This document shows positions 44,284-53,338 of a stretch of DNA of 64,000 nt, piece by piece; within the stretch, counting starts at the first letter, position 1; every line of letters starts with the position of its first letter. Made by a program: the position numbers and the translations under genes. The stretch is from Thermodesulfobium sp. 4217-1 (GTDB lineage: Bacteria; Thermodesulfobiota; Thermodesulfobiia; Thermodesulfobiales; Thermodesulfobiaceae): contig NZ_JBAGBW010000003.1 of assembly GCF_039822205.1 (NCBI RefSeq), positions 1-64,000 on the forward strand. Reading direction: 5' to 3'. Under the pieces are notes generated by a model that worked only from the letters and a program-made list of their open reading frames with translations, ran no database searches and was not told the origin of the DNA.

Positions 44284-44839
44284 TGTTTATTTAGGATATA
44301 TAATAAATTTACTGCCAGAGGAATTTGTAGAAAAAGGTAGTGATTTTAATCAAAATCTCGTTTTTCTTATTCCTGTAGCTGTTTTTTTTGTTCTTTTAAT
44401 TTTAACAGGAGCAGCGTTTGCCTTAAATTTTTATATTTCATCTCAGATTACTAGCGTAAATAATCAGATTACAGTGCTTATGCCTGATGCGCTAAATTAC
44501 GACGTTCTATTGAAGAGAAAAAATGAATTGCAAGAAGCCAATAAAGTTTTGCAAGGTATTGATCAAAGATCTAAAAGAGATATTGGAGTCTTGGAGGAGC
44601 TTAGATCTTCAATACCTGCAGATACGTGGATTACATCATTAAAGATTGACGGTTTGCATTATACTCTGAATGGTTCTTCATTAAGTTCTACCTCTCCGCC
44701 TTACTTTTACTACTTGATATCGAAATCCAAAATTCTTTCCAACCCCAGGCTGGATGAAATTATAAGAGTTCCCGGTAAAGACAAAGAAAATTCGAATAAT
44801 GCCTTTAATTTCATTTTTGATTTTGAGGTTTCAAGATGA
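44273..44839 (+). CDS. pilN: Type IV pilus assembly protein PilN
   Basis: A 188-residue bitopic inner-membrane protein with a short cytoplasmic start containing INLLPEE, the PilM-binding signature, one membrane segment (about 28-52), a coiled coil and a ferredoxin-like end with DTWITSLKIDG. Overlaps pilM, and overlaps pilO by ATGA. Confidence 0.87.
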   Translation: MKDNVYLGYIINLLPEEFVEKGSDFNQNLVFLIPVAVFFVLLILTGAAFALNFYISSQITSVNNQITVLMPDALNYDVLLKRKNELQEANKVLQGIDQRSKRDIGVLEELRSSIPADTWITSLKIDGLHYTLNGSSLSSTSPPYFYYLISKSKILSNPRLDEIIRVPGKDKENSNNAFNFIFDFEVSR

Positions 44840-45561
44840 AAAACACCATATTAAACTACTTTAGAAATTTAACTTTCAGAGAGAAAAAGCTACTTTCTGC
44901 AATGCTTTCATTCTTGTTTATTGTGTTTTTTGGAGTCTTCTTTTTGTTTCCTCAGGTCCAACAATTTTTAGCCCAAAAAACAACTCTTGATGCTAAACAA
45001 TTGCAGTTAAACGAGTATAAGAACAAATCTCTTGCTCTGGCTGCATTAAGAAAAGATTTTAATCAAGCAAACACTGAAGTTGAGAAAATAAGATCGAGAT
45101 TTATAGTTCAAAACGATATGGCCAAGATGTTTGTGGATTTGTCGAATTTGATTGAGGCATCTGGCGGAACCCTTGTGGAATTTAAGCCAGAAGGGATATC
45201 TCAAGCTCCTATCGCTCAGCAAAAGCCTCAACAGCAGTCTAACAGCGGTGCGACTTTTAGCAAAACCGTATTGCAACCAGCAAATCAGCAGAATCAATCT
45301 AACAACAAAGTTGCCCAGCCTTCCTCAGGCAATCCTTATGCAGATGCTGAGAGAATACTTAATATTAGGACAATAAAGTTTGCGCTTAAGGTAGACTTTC
45401 ACGGATACGATGCGATGAAGAAATTTATGGAAAGCTTAAGCACTTTCCCAAAGATAATTACTTTGGGTGGATTTCAAATAGTTGGATATTCTGAAAAAGA
45501 AAAAACTTTGAGACTTGATATGACTTTAGACGGGTTTTACGATCTGTCAAGGTCCAAATAG
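44836..45561 (+). CDS. pilO: Type IV pilus assembly protein PilO
   Basis: A 241-residue inner-membrane protein with one N-terminal segment (about 18-38), a coiled coil and a C-terminal ferredoxin-like domain. A Gln/Ser/Asn-rich linker (about 125-165) interrupts the periplasmic part, longer than in model PilO proteins. Coupled to pilN by ATGA; expected to pair with PilN. Confidence 0.82.
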   Translation: MKNTILNYFRNLTFREKKLLSAMLSFLFIVFFGVFFLFPQVQQFLAQKTTLDAKQLQLNEYKNKSLALAALRKDFNQANTEVEKIRSRFIVQNDMAKMFVDLSNLIEASGGTLVEFKPEGISQAPIAQQKPQQQSNSGATFSKTVLQPANQQNQSNNKVAQPSSGNPYADAERILNIRTIKFALKVDFHGYDAMKKFMESLSTFPKIITLGGFQIVGYSEKEKTLRLDMTLDGFYDLSRSK

Positions 45562-45573
45562 GGAGAAATAAAT

Positions 45574-46089
45574 ATGGATAAGCAAAAGAAAATGAAAATT
45601 TTACTAGGTGTTCTAATCATAATCCTTTTGTTAGTAGCTGGCATTTACGTTTATCCTCAATTATTTCAATCAAATGTCAATAAACCTCAAGTTGTTCAAA
45701 CCCCTAAGCCTTCTGTGACCAATAAGGAGGCTAATGTGTCAAATAGTATTATCAACCCAGAAACTCTTGAAAAGCCAAAAGTCCAAATAGGCAGGTCTGA
45801 TCCATTTATCCCACTTATTGGTTCCGAGGGGAACTCCTCAAACGCGCAAGGTTCATCAGGTTCAAATACTAATTTCCCTATGATTAAAATGAATCCATTT
45901 CCAACGAGTTTAAGATTGGTGGGGATTATGAGAGTTAACGATAAAATGACAGCCATTATAGAAAATGGACAACAAACATATACAGTTAGAAGTGGCGATA
46001 TTATACTGGGCAACATAAGGGTTGTAGATGTTTACCTAAACAGTGTAGTGCTAACTTCTTCGGGGCAAACAAAAACCTATGAATTATAA
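45574..46089 (+). CDS. pilP: PilP-like pilus assembly protein
   Basis: A 171-residue protein with an N-terminal membrane segment (about 8-26), a Pro/Asn/Ser linker with SDPFIP, and a small beta domain with LRLVGIMRVNDKMTAIIENG and YTVRSGDIILGNIRVVDV. This layout fits PilP, which links PilNO to the secretin; the membrane anchor is an uncleaved segment with no lipobox Cys. AGGGAGA precedes ATG 45574. It overlaps the frame of pilQ only beyond the chosen pilQ start. Confidence 0.8.
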   Translation: MDKQKKMKILLGVLIIILLLVAGIYVYPQLFQSNVNKPQVVQTPKPSVTNKEANVSNSIINPETLEKPKVQIGRSDPFIPLIGSEGNSSNAQGSSGSNTNFPMIKMNPFPTSLRLVGIMRVNDKMTAIIENGQQTYTVRSGDIILGNIRVVDVYLNSVVLTSSGQTKTYEL

Positions 46090-46108
46090 AATATGTGAGG
46101 TGAATTTT

Positions 46109-47980
46109 ATGAAATGGATCTTAAGATCTTGTTTATTTTTATCTTTTTTATTTTTTGCAACCATATCGTATGCCGCTGATAAGACTGCGCTTGTTAACAT
46201 AGGTACAAACAACCAAAGTACATACGATGAACTGACGCTCACCTTTTCTGGTCCCATAGATCTTAACAGTGTCCTCCAGGAAAGGCTTAATTATCCTGAT
46301 TCCATAAAATTCACATTTAAAAATACTTCGCTTTCCCTAAAACCAGGACAGAAAATTTTTGCCGATCTATCAAAAATTGATTATCTTTCTTATTATGTTG
46401 TTCCAGAGGGCGTAGAGCTTTATGCTTATCTTAGAGATCCTGACGTCAGCGTAAGCATCCAAAAGACGGCAGATAATGTTTTGGTCTTAAAATTCCAGCC
46501 AAAAGAAGCTGCTAAATCTGCAACAAATGAAAGTGCTCAGAATACAGTTTCTAATCAAAATAATTCAAGTTCTGGAAATATAAACAATTTAGATTCTGGC
46601 TTATACCCAAAGGGTTATAACCCTTCAAGTCTTAATTCGAATATTGATAATACGCAGCAGGTTCAGGCTCAATCAGATAATTCTCCTATGATATCGTACA
46701 TGGCATTTAAGGGAGCTGATATAAGGGATGTTTTGGCTACTCTTGCGAGGTTAGGCGGATATAATCTGGTAGCATCTGATTCTGTTAAGGGATCCGTTAC
46801 CGTAGATCTTAAAGATATAAGCGTTGATGATGCAATTAAACTTGTTACGAAGATTAACAATTTTTCAATGCAAAAGGTTGGGAATGTTCTTGTGATTGGT
46901 AACAATAAAGATCTGAGTAACTTTGGTGTGATCAGGGTATATAAGTTATATAATGTCGGGAATAAAACTGTTATAGAGACTTCTACTTCTGCAACTTCTG
47001 GCGGAGGCAGCGGTGGAGGAGCCTCTGGGTTAACTATAAACAAGGTAACCACAATGAGACAGGGAGCTGATGTGGCAAAGCTGATAGCAGAGGGTATTGG
47101 CGCATCATTCTCTTCAACAAAGATTGCATCATCTTCTGGCGGGGGCGAGTCAGCATCCACATCTAACTCTACTGACAGCTCGGGTAAGGTACTCTATGAT
47201 GATAGAACCAATACCATTACTGTAATAGCACCAGAAGATAAACAAAAAATTGCAGAAAATTTGCTCCAAAATCTTGATACACCGCTTAAACAAATTGAAG
47301 TTCAGGTAATGGTTATTGAGCTTGATAACCAAGGGATTAAAGAGATTGGCATAAATTGGCCAAATAACGTTCAGCTCTCAGGAACTGCTACTGCGACAAG
47401 GACTTATGGAACGTCTAAGAGCAAATCTAGTGTTTATACGGGTACTATTTCTAATATCACTGCATCTCTTTATGCTCAGCTAAATAATAGCAATGGGAAA
47501 ATACTTTCTGATCCAAGAATTCTTGCATTAGACGGTCAGGATTCTTATGTATTTGCAGGTGATAAATTGTATATACCTCAGGTATCTTCTGCTACTGGCG
47601 GAAACGTGACCTACACTACAAATGAATATGACGTAGGTGTTTTGCTAAAAATTACTCCCTTTGTAGGCGAAAATGGTGAGATAACGATTCATGTTACGCC
47701 TTCTGTTTCTGCGTTTAATGGTGATATTTCTCAACTTCAGATCAATCAACCATTTACTACAACCATTAGGGAGGCTGATGTAACAGCAAGAGTAAAGGAT
47801 GGACAGACTTTCTATATCGGTGGTCTTATAAGCGATGAAGATAGAAAACAAACTATTTCTGTGCCAGGATTGGGCAATATGCCACTACTTGGACCTATGT
47901 TTAGATATGATTATCGTCTAAAGAGCAAGACAGAAGTAATATTTTTACTTACACCTCATGTCGTAAAAAGTAGCTTGTGA
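46109..47980 (+). CDS. pilQ: Type IV pilus secretin PilQ
   Basis: Outer-membrane secretin for the pilus. 623 residues. Signal peptide MKWILRSCLFLSFLFFATIS ending near YAA, AMIN-like and STN domains (ISYMAFKGADIRDVLATLAR), a secretin N domain with an inserted Gly/Ser-rich loop (about 300-370), and the secretin pore with VPGLGNMPLLGPMFRYD and the end TEVIFLLTPHVV. ATG 46109 follows TGAGGTGA; an in-frame ATG 46079 would spoil the signal peptide. Its presence implies a diderm envelope. Confidence 0.92.
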   Translation: MKWILRSCLFLSFLFFATISYAADKTALVNIGTNNQSTYDELTLTFSGPIDLNSVLQERLNYPDSIKFTFKNTSLSLKPGQKIFADLSKIDYLSYYVVPEGVELYAYLRDPDVSVSIQKTADNVLVLKFQPKEAAKSATNESAQNTVSNQNNSSSGNINNLDSGLYPKGYNPSSLNSNIDNTQQVQAQSDNSPMISYMAFKGADIRDVLATLARLGGYNLVASDSVKGSVTVDLKDISVDDAIKLVTKINNFSMQKVGNVLVIGNNKDLSNFGVIRVYKLYNVGNKTVIETSTSATSGGGSGGGASGLTINKVTTMRQGADVAKLIAEGIGASFSSTKIASSSGGGESASTSNSTDSSGKVLYDDRTNTITVIAPEDKQKIAENLLQNLDTPLKQIEVQVMVIELDNQGIKEIGINWPNNVQLSGTATATRTYGTSKSKSSVYTGTISNITASLYAQLNNSNGKILSDPRILALDGQDSYVFAGDKLYIPQVSSATGGNVTYTTNEYDVGVLLKITPFVGENGEITIHVTPSVSAFNGDISQLQINQPFTTTIREADVTARVKDGQTFYIGGLISDEDRKQTISVPGLGNMPLLGPMFRYDYRLKSKTEVIFLLTPHVVKSSL

Positions 47981-48792
47981 TAAAAAAGTTCTTTATTGTT
48001 CTTACTATAGCTTTAGCTATAGGTTTGGTTTTTTATCTTGTTAAAGGTAGAGTTGGAAGCGTTGATAAAGTTCAAAACAGTAGTAAAACTGTTGAAAAAA
48101 ATATTTCTGATGTTCAAAACAATAGTACATCTTCGAATACAAGCAACACAAAGGACAAGACAGATAGGAAAATTGATGAAACATCTAAAACTTATAGTTC
48201 AAGATATGAGATTGATAGGGCAAAAGGCAAAACTGTCGTTCTAACCTTTGATGCAGGTGCGGACGGAAGCAGATTGCCAGATATTTTAGATATTCTATCT
48301 GAAAATCATGTCAAAGCAACCTTTTTCCTTACAGGTCCGTTTTGTGAAAAATATCCGAATCTTGTTAGTATGATTACTAAGCATGGTTTTGAAGTTGGAA
48401 ACCATTCTTATGCGCATCACGATATGACAAAAATGTCCGATGAGGCGATCAAAGAAGATATTTTAAAGGCCCAAAATATTATTATTGAAACTACTGGTCA
48501 GGATCCAAGGCCTTGGTTTAGACCACCTTATGGAGCACGAAACGATAGGGTGAGAGGGGTATTGAAATCTTTGGGATATGAGACAGTGTATTGGACTATT
48601 GACTCTCTTGATTGGGAGGATAATATGACTGTTGATAGAGAGAAAAAGAGAATATATAATAATTTAAAAGATGGGAGCATAATATTGCTTCATATTGGTA
48701 GCAAAACTACTCCTGTGATTCTTTCTGAGATGATAAAGTATTTTAAGAGTCAAAATTATAGAGTTACTGATTTATCTGGAGCTCTGCGATGA
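47977..48792 (+). CDS. Polysaccharide deacetylase (NodB domain) coupled to pilQ
   Basis: A 271-residue protein with an N-terminal membrane anchor (about 4-22), a Ser/Asn/Lys-rich linker and a NodB domain: VVLTFDAGADG near 88, ATFFLTG, HSYAHHDMTK near 142, RPPYGARN and LHIG. The second Asp of the usual TFDDG is Ala, as in some family branches; the metal histidines remain. Its GTG overlaps the pilQ stop (GTGA). Likely acts on peptidoglycan GlcNAc in the periplasm, perhaps making room for the pilus. Confidence 0.87.
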   Translation: MIKKFFIVLTIALAIGLVFYLVKGRVGSVDKVQNSSKTVEKNISDVQNNSTSSNTSNTKDKTDRKIDETSKTYSSRYEIDRAKGKTVVLTFDAGADGSRLPDILDILSENHVKATFFLTGPFCEKYPNLVSMITKHGFEVGNHSYAHHDMTKMSDEAIKEDILKAQNIIIETTGQDPRPWFRPPYGARNDRVRGVLKSLGYETVYWTIDSLDWEDNMTVDREKKRIYNNLKDGSIILLHIGSKTTPVILSEMIKYFKSQNYRVTDLSGALR

Positions 48793-48807
48793 ATAAGGAG
48801 GATAAAT

Positions 48808-49266
48808 ATGAAAATTCTTGTTGCTGTCGATGGTTCTAAATATTCTAGAGAGGCAGCACTTTGGGCAGTAAAGATAGCTAGGAAAGAAGTTGAATATAAG
48901 ATTATTGCAGTTTATGTAGAAAAGATACTTTCGAGAAACGATTATTCTTTATCAGATGAGGATCTTGATCTTAGAATCGATAAAAATGCAAAAAATGTGT
49001 TTGAAAAGTCTTTTGAAAACATAGAGCTTGATGGTATAAAAATTGAAACAAGAGTTGAAAAAGGCAGTCCCGCTTCGAAAATTTTGGATATTTCTGATAA
49101 AGAAGATGTCGATTTAATAATTGTCGGCAGTAGGGGGAGATCTGGTGTAAGCCATTTCTTTCTGGGCTCTGTGTCTGACAAGGTTTTTACTTATTCTGTA
49201 AGGCCGGTGCTTGTCGCTAAGGTTAGAGAGATAGAGCCAATAATAGAAACGGTGGCTATAACTTAG
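48808..49266 (+). CDS. Universal stress protein, UspA family
   Basis: A 152-residue single-domain Usp starting MKILVAVDGSKYSREAALWA with the C-terminal ATP-binding motif IIVGSRGRSGVSHFFLGSVS. AAGGAGGA precedes ATG 48808. It may be read with the pil operon. It converges on, and overlaps by 11 bases, the minus-strand glycosyltransferase, with no terminator between them. Confidence 0.9.
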   Translation: MKILVAVDGSKYSREAALWAVKIARKEVEYKIIAVYVEKILSRNDYSLSDEDLDLRIDKNAKNVFEKSFENIELDGIKIETRVEKGSPASKILDISDKEDVDLIIVGSRGRSGVSHFFLGSVSDKVFTYSVRPVLVAKVREIEPIIETVAIT

Positions 49267-50356
49267 ATTTAAAGATACTTTCTGACTCTTTATAAAGTTC
49301 AATTAGCGATGATGTAATTTTTTCCCATGAAAAATTTATTGCATAAGGTCTTGCCTTTTTTTCTAAATCTACTCTTACGTCTTTATTTTTGATTAAATAG
49401 CATATCTTATTCGAAAGATCGATGTGGTCGTTTGGCTCTACTAATAATCCATATTGACCGTTTTTTAACAGGGTTCTGTAACCAGTAATGTTCGATGCAA
49501 TTACCGCAGTGCCACAAGAGAGCGCCTCTAAAATAGTCATACCAAAGCTTTCTCCTCCCAATGCTGGCGAACAAAATATCCAAGCTTTGGAATATTCTTT
49601 TGCAAGGTCTTCTTCGCTTAATTCTCCCAGAAATTTTATGCTTTCTAATTCTTGAAATTTACTAATTTTCTTTTCGGTAGAATATCCTGCAATTCTGAGC
49701 TGGGCATCGGGAAAGTTTTTAGAAATTTTGTTCCATGATTTTAATATTACGTCAAGGCCTTTTCTTTTTTCAAGCCTACCTACAAAAAGGACTGTAGGGT
49801 TCTGATATTTTTCACAGGGTGCAAATATATCAATATTGACTCCGTTTGGTACAATTTTGAAATCACCAGATATATATTGTTCGGCAAAATGCATTGACGC
49901 TTCGGATACAGCAATTTTGACAGCTACCTTGCTTGAAAATCTTTTTGATATTGGTTTAAACCATTCGAAAGGAAATGGGATATCTGAGTAGGCATGAAAC
50001 GTTCCCACTATAGGTTTGTTAAGTGCGAATACTGAAAAAAGAGATGGACCTGGTGCGAATGGTTCATGTATATGCCAAATATCAAAACTTTCTTTAAGCA
50101 AGAGTATTTTTCCTAATGCGCCTGGAGTTGGGGCGAGCCTTGCTATTGAGCCATTTGTCATAAATGGAAGTGAACGCCCCACTGTGTGAAATCTCGCGTG
50201 ATCTATATTATATGCGAGTATTTTTCCTGGTTCAGCAGGCGCAATTATATGAGTTTCGATATTCTGCTTGTCGAAAAATTTTTGTAGAAAAAAGAGATGG
50301 GTGTTAACTCCACCTTTAAAGGAAAAAGAGTATGGACTAACAAGCGCTATTCTCAA
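49256..50356 (-). CDS. PimA-like GT4 glycosyltransferase
   Basis: A 366-residue GT-B glycosyltransferase of family 4. It matches mycobacterial PimA in the N-terminal part: ALVSPYSFSFKGGVNTH, LPFMTNGSIARLAPTP, WHIHEPFAPGPS and PIVGTFHAYSD; the donor site has LFVGRLEKRKGLDVI and EALSCGTAVIASN. PimA transfers mannose from GDP-Man to phosphatidylinositol. TTG start overlaps the upstream stop (TTGA), with GGAG nearby. Its place after PatA-like and phosphatidyltransferase genes supports a lipid acceptor. Confidence 0.86.
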   Translation of the reverse strand: MRIALVSPYSFSFKGGVNTHLFFLQKFFDKQNIETHIIAPAEPGKILAYNIDHARFHTVGRSLPFMTNGSIARLAPTPGALGKILLLKESFDIWHIHEPFAPGPSLFSVFALNKPIVGTFHAYSDIPFPFEWFKPISKRFSSKVAVKIAVSEASMHFAEQYISGDFKIVPNGVNIDIFAPCEKYQNPTVLFVGRLEKRKGLDVILKSWNKISKNFPDAQLRIAGYSTEKKISKFQELESIKFLGELSEEDLAKEYSKAWIFCSPALGGESFGMTILEALSCGTAVIASNITGYRTLLKNGQYGLLVEPNDHIDLSNKICYLIKNKDVRVDLEKKARPYAINFSWEKITSSLIELYKESESIFKSKL

Positions 50357-51219
50357 CTATAATCATCTCCAATCCAATTCGGTTGAAAGATAAACCATTG
50401 AGTTGGGCTAATTGTTACCAAGTTTTCTATATGTTTTATTATCAAATTTGTGATTTCTTCTTTTGAGCATTCAACATTGTACTCTATTTCTTTAAAATAT
50501 ACTTGATATTTATTATTAGATTTATATAAAGCAGCTACAAAAAATTTTGGATTTGTTTTTTTAATCAAAATTGATGGGCCATCATTGAATATGCACTCTC
50601 TGCCAAAGAAAGTGGTCTTAATTCCGTGGCTGGTTAGATTCCTATCGACCACAAGAGCTATTACATTGCCATTTCTTAACTCCTTTAATGACTTTATAGC
50701 AGTAGCTTTGTTAAGAGGTATTATTTCTAGTCCAACTTTCTTCCTAATTCTCTTGAAGAAGTTAAATAGCCAATTTGGTTTTATGGATTCTACCACTGCA
50801 AATGCTTCTTTATTACATTCTCTTGCTGCAGAAGCTATCAAAAAGGACCCGAGATCCCAATTTCCAAAGTGTGCTGTAGTAACTATTATCCCTTTGTCAT
50901 TCGCTCTCTTAAAACACTCTTTGATGTTTGAATATGAAGCATCAAAATCATTTATAAAATATCTAATAAATTTAACCATAAACGGTAAAAAAATTACTTC
51001 AAGATAATAAATTGAATAGTTATAAAAATTTTGGGCTACCATAGAATCTAGCTCTTTTTCGCTTAAGGATGGAAATTGTGACTTAAACCTAAGCCTGGAC
51101 ATTTGGCACCCTTTTTTGTGAAGAGACATCATAATATGTGAAATTGGATGCGCTAAAAGATTTATAGTTTTAAGGATAAGACTGCATAGAAAAATTTGAG
51201 CCCTTTCTTTATAGAGCAC
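50353..51219 (-). CDS. PatA/HtrB-like lysophospholipid acyltransferase
   Basis: A 288-residue membrane-associated acyltransferase. The H-x4-D active site is TTAHFGNWDLG near residue 118, followed by VVDRNLTSHGIKTTFFGRE near 195. That pattern is closer to PatA (acyltransferase of phosphatidylinositol mannosides) than to lipid A LpxL. It starts at GTG with a weak ribosome site. Neighbour order (phosphatidyltransferase, this gene, PimA-like) equals the mycobacterial pgsA-patA-pimA order. Confidence 0.84.
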   Translation of the reverse strand: MLYKERAQIFLCSLILKTINLLAHPISHIMMSLHKKGCQMSRLRFKSQFPSLSEKELDSMVAQNFYNYSIYYLEVIFLPFMVKFIRYFINDFDASYSNIKECFKRANDKGIIVTTAHFGNWDLGSFLIASAARECNKEAFAVVESIKPNWLFNFFKRIRKKVGLEIIPLNKATAIKSLKELRNGNVIALVVDRNLTSHGIKTTFFGRECIFNDGPSILIKKTNPKFFVAALYKSNNKYQVYFKEIEYNVECSKEEITNLIIKHIENLVTISPTQWFIFQPNWIGDDYS

Positions 51220-51274
51220 TATCTTACATTAACCTTAAATTAATTTGAAATTAAAAATTTTATAACTTTTCAAA

Positions 51275-51847
51275 CTATCTGTATCCTTTAAATGCAATAA
51301 AAATCCTTTGAAAAGTTGTAAAAATTGATAGAGCTGTAAGTATTATAAGGCCCAGCAACAAATATCCTGATGCTAAAGATACGATTAACAATATTAACCT
51401 CTCTGGTCTTTGCATAAGCCCACCTTTTATTGGGACGTTATCGCACTCAGATCTTGCTTTCGCATAAGAAATCATATATGAAAAGATCATTGCTAAAAAA
51501 GAAAAAATTATAATCAGGTTATTGTTATTTAGTATTCCATATATCGCTATAAAGGAGAAAATAAAGCCTTCTGAAAGCCTATCGAGTGTAGAATCTAAAA
51601 ACCCGCCAAATTTGGTTATTTTACCAGAGATTCTTGCTACTGCGCCGTCTAATGAATCAAAAGAAACAGCAATTAGTAAAAATATTGCGCTAAATAGTCC
51701 TGGTAGAAAGATGATTGAGAGAGATGCTGCAAAAGTTAACAGAGTACAAAAAATAGTTAATGAATTTGGAGAAATATTCATTTTTGAAAGGAAGCTCGCT
51801 ATGGGATAAATAATAGGTTTTACTAATTTTCTCTTATCTATTTCCAT
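51275..51847 (-). CDS. CDP-alcohol phosphatidyltransferase, probable phosphatidylinositol-phosphate synthase
   Basis: A 190-residue protein with several membrane segments and the full catalytic motif DSLDGAVARISG...GGFLDSTLDR (D-G-x2-A-R-x8-G-x3-D-x3-D). The later YAKARSE and GLMQRPERLILL segments resemble enzymes that use inositol-1-phosphate (PIP or archaetidylinositol-phosphate synthases). Inositol-1-phosphate synthase is in the same operon. Overlaps the upstream PHP gene by 14 bases. A glycerophosphate acceptor is less likely. Confidence 0.85.
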   Translation of the reverse strand: MEIDKRKLVKPIIYPIASFLSKMNISPNSLTIFCTLLTFAASLSIIFLPGLFSAIFLLIAVSFDSLDGAVARISGKITKFGGFLDSTLDRLSEGFIFSFIAIYGILNNNNLIIIFSFLAMIFSYMISYAKARSECDNVPIKGGLMQRPERLILLIVSLASGYLLLGLIILTALSIFTTFQRIFIAFKGYR

Positions 51848-52568
51848 TTATTAACCTGCCACCTATTTTTTGTGCAATATTTTTAATGTCTGAGTTTAGC
51901 CTTGTTCTTGCAATTCTCAAATGTTCTTTTATGCTCCAAAATTCTCCACATGCTATAGTTTGTCTATTTATTATAGCTCTTTTTACGTCTTCAAGCGTTT
52001 TTACGTTGTCTGGAAACAGCGTATACGCACTTCCTATTGTGTCTAGTGTATGAGAATCGGTTCCTGCGAGTTCTGCTAAATTTAATGTCTTATTTAAATC
52101 TATCACCTTTTGTCTAATCACTCTGCCAGCAAGTGTAGGATTTATTATTTCTATTGCGTCTGGTTTCGGAAAGTTTTCTTTTTTAAATATATTTTTTATA
52201 CAACGAAGTGGGATGCTGTATGTTAGGGGGCTCATTGGGTGGGGGAGAACTATTATTCCTCCTGATTCATAGGTTATTTCTATAGTTTTGTAAAGGCTAG
52301 TGAATTTTCTAATATGCCTGTCTATAAAAAGGCATATTATATGGCCCTGGAGCGTAGTTACTTCGACTCCTGGAACGACAATTATGCCATATTTTTCGCC
52401 TAATTCGGCTGCTTTTAGAGAGCCCTTTATGTTGTCGTGATCGGTTATGGCTATTATTTTAAGATCAGTATTTCTTGCTGCATATTTTACAATCTCTTCT
52501 GGCGAAGCTATTCCATCACTAAAGCTGCTGTGTATGTGAAGGTCGCCTTTAATAAATTTTTTATCCAT
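51834..52568 (-). CDS. PHP-domain phosphoesterase 2
   Basis: A 244-residue metal-dependent phosphoesterase of the PHP family: GDLHIHSSFSDG at the start, AITDHDNIKGS near 40, VPGVEVTT near 65, and LAGTDSHTLDTIG near 168. These supply the usual trinuclear metal ligands. Relatives cleave nucleotides or phosphate monoesters. In this operon it could dephosphorylate inositol-1-phosphate or phosphatidylinositol phosphate, an inference from position only. GGAG precedes its ATG. Confidence 0.85.
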   Translation of the reverse strand: MDKKFIKGDLHIHSSFSDGIASPEEIVKYAARNTDLKIIAITDHDNIKGSLKAAELGEKYGIIVVPGVEVTTLQGHIICLFIDRHIRKFTSLYKTIEITYESGGIIVLPHPMSPLTYSIPLRCIKNIFKKENFPKPDAIEIINPTLAGRVIRQKVIDLNKTLNLAELAGTDSHTLDTIGSAYTLFPDNVKTLEDVKRAIINRQTIACGEFWSIKEHLRIARTRLNSDIKNIAQKIGGRLINGNR

Positions 52569-53337
52569 TTTTTATCTCCATAGGCAGAAAGATGTACCAC
52601 TGATTTGGGTACTTGATTACATATTTTTCGAAAGAGTTTGCCCATTCTTGCATAGCTATCCTGTAATCTTTCTTGGGTTCAATATAATTTTCTATATAAC
52701 AGTCAAAGTCAAATGGTTTTTTTCTGATTATAAAAACTGGTAAAATTGGGCAGTTTCTTGATGACGCTATTTGAAACGCTGCCTTTGGAAAAGAAACTTT
52801 GTGATTTAAAAAATCTACATATTCTGAAGGAAAATTTGATGATATATCGCTTAGCATACAAAGAGGACGATTTTGTTTAAGAGATGTTATTATTTCTCTT
52901 AAGCCATTTTTTGCAGGGATTACATCAAAGCCTATTCTTGAACGAATTAGCTTTATGATATAGCCGGCAAGTGGAAAGTCTAGATTGGCCACAACTTTGA
53001 GCTTTAAGTCTTTATGGTCAAGTAGACTTCCAATATCCCAATTGCCAATATGTGCCGTACTTACAATTGCCCCTCTTTGAAGTGAAAGCGCCTCATCAAG
53101 ATATTCTAAATTTAAAAACCTCACGTTAAATTTTTTCTTGTTAAAAATTAACGTGATAACTTCGTATATATAGTCGCTAAATGAAACAAGGGCTTCTTTG
53201 GCAAGTTGTTCTGGGTTTTGCTGACCTGATGCGCTGCTTATTAACTTATAATTGTCGAGTACGACTTCTCTTTTTTTCTTATTGTCCCAGTAGATGCCAA
53301 AGATTACCCTTTTTATTAACTTTTTCAGTAAAGACAG
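52561..53337 (-). CDS. Second lipid acyltransferase, probably starting at CTG
   Basis: LpxL/PatA-like acyltransferase with TAHIGNWDIGS as its H-x4-D site and SDISSNFPSEYVDFL further on. A GTG at 53124 gives only 187 residues, cutting off the N-terminal part. The frame stays open upstream to the ino1 stop and reads like the family N-terminus (RVIFGIYWDNKKKREVVLDN). No ATG, GTG or TTG occurs there, but CTG 53337 follows AAGGGAGA by about six bases, two bases after the ino1 stop. With that start it has 258 residues. Overlaps the PHP gene by eight bases. Confidence 0.75.
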   Translation of the reverse strand: MSLLKKLIKRVIFGIYWDNKKKREVVLDNYKLISSASGQQNPEQLAKEALVSFSDYIYEVITLIFNKKKFNVRFLNLEYLDEALSLQRGAIVSTAHIGNWDIGSLLDHKDLKLKVVANLDFPLAGYIIKLIRSRIGFDVIPAKNGLREIITSLKQNRPLCMLSDISSNFPSEYVDFLNHKVSFPKAAFQIASSRNCPILPVFIIRKKPFDFDCYIENYIEPKKDYRIAMQEWANSFEKYVIKYPNQWYIFLPMEIKNG

Positions 53338-53338
53338 A

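Noticed and set aside
46669-47160. A 163-codon frame on the minus strand inside pilQ
   Set aside because: It is antisense to a strong secretin gene, with no ribosome site or recognisable domain.
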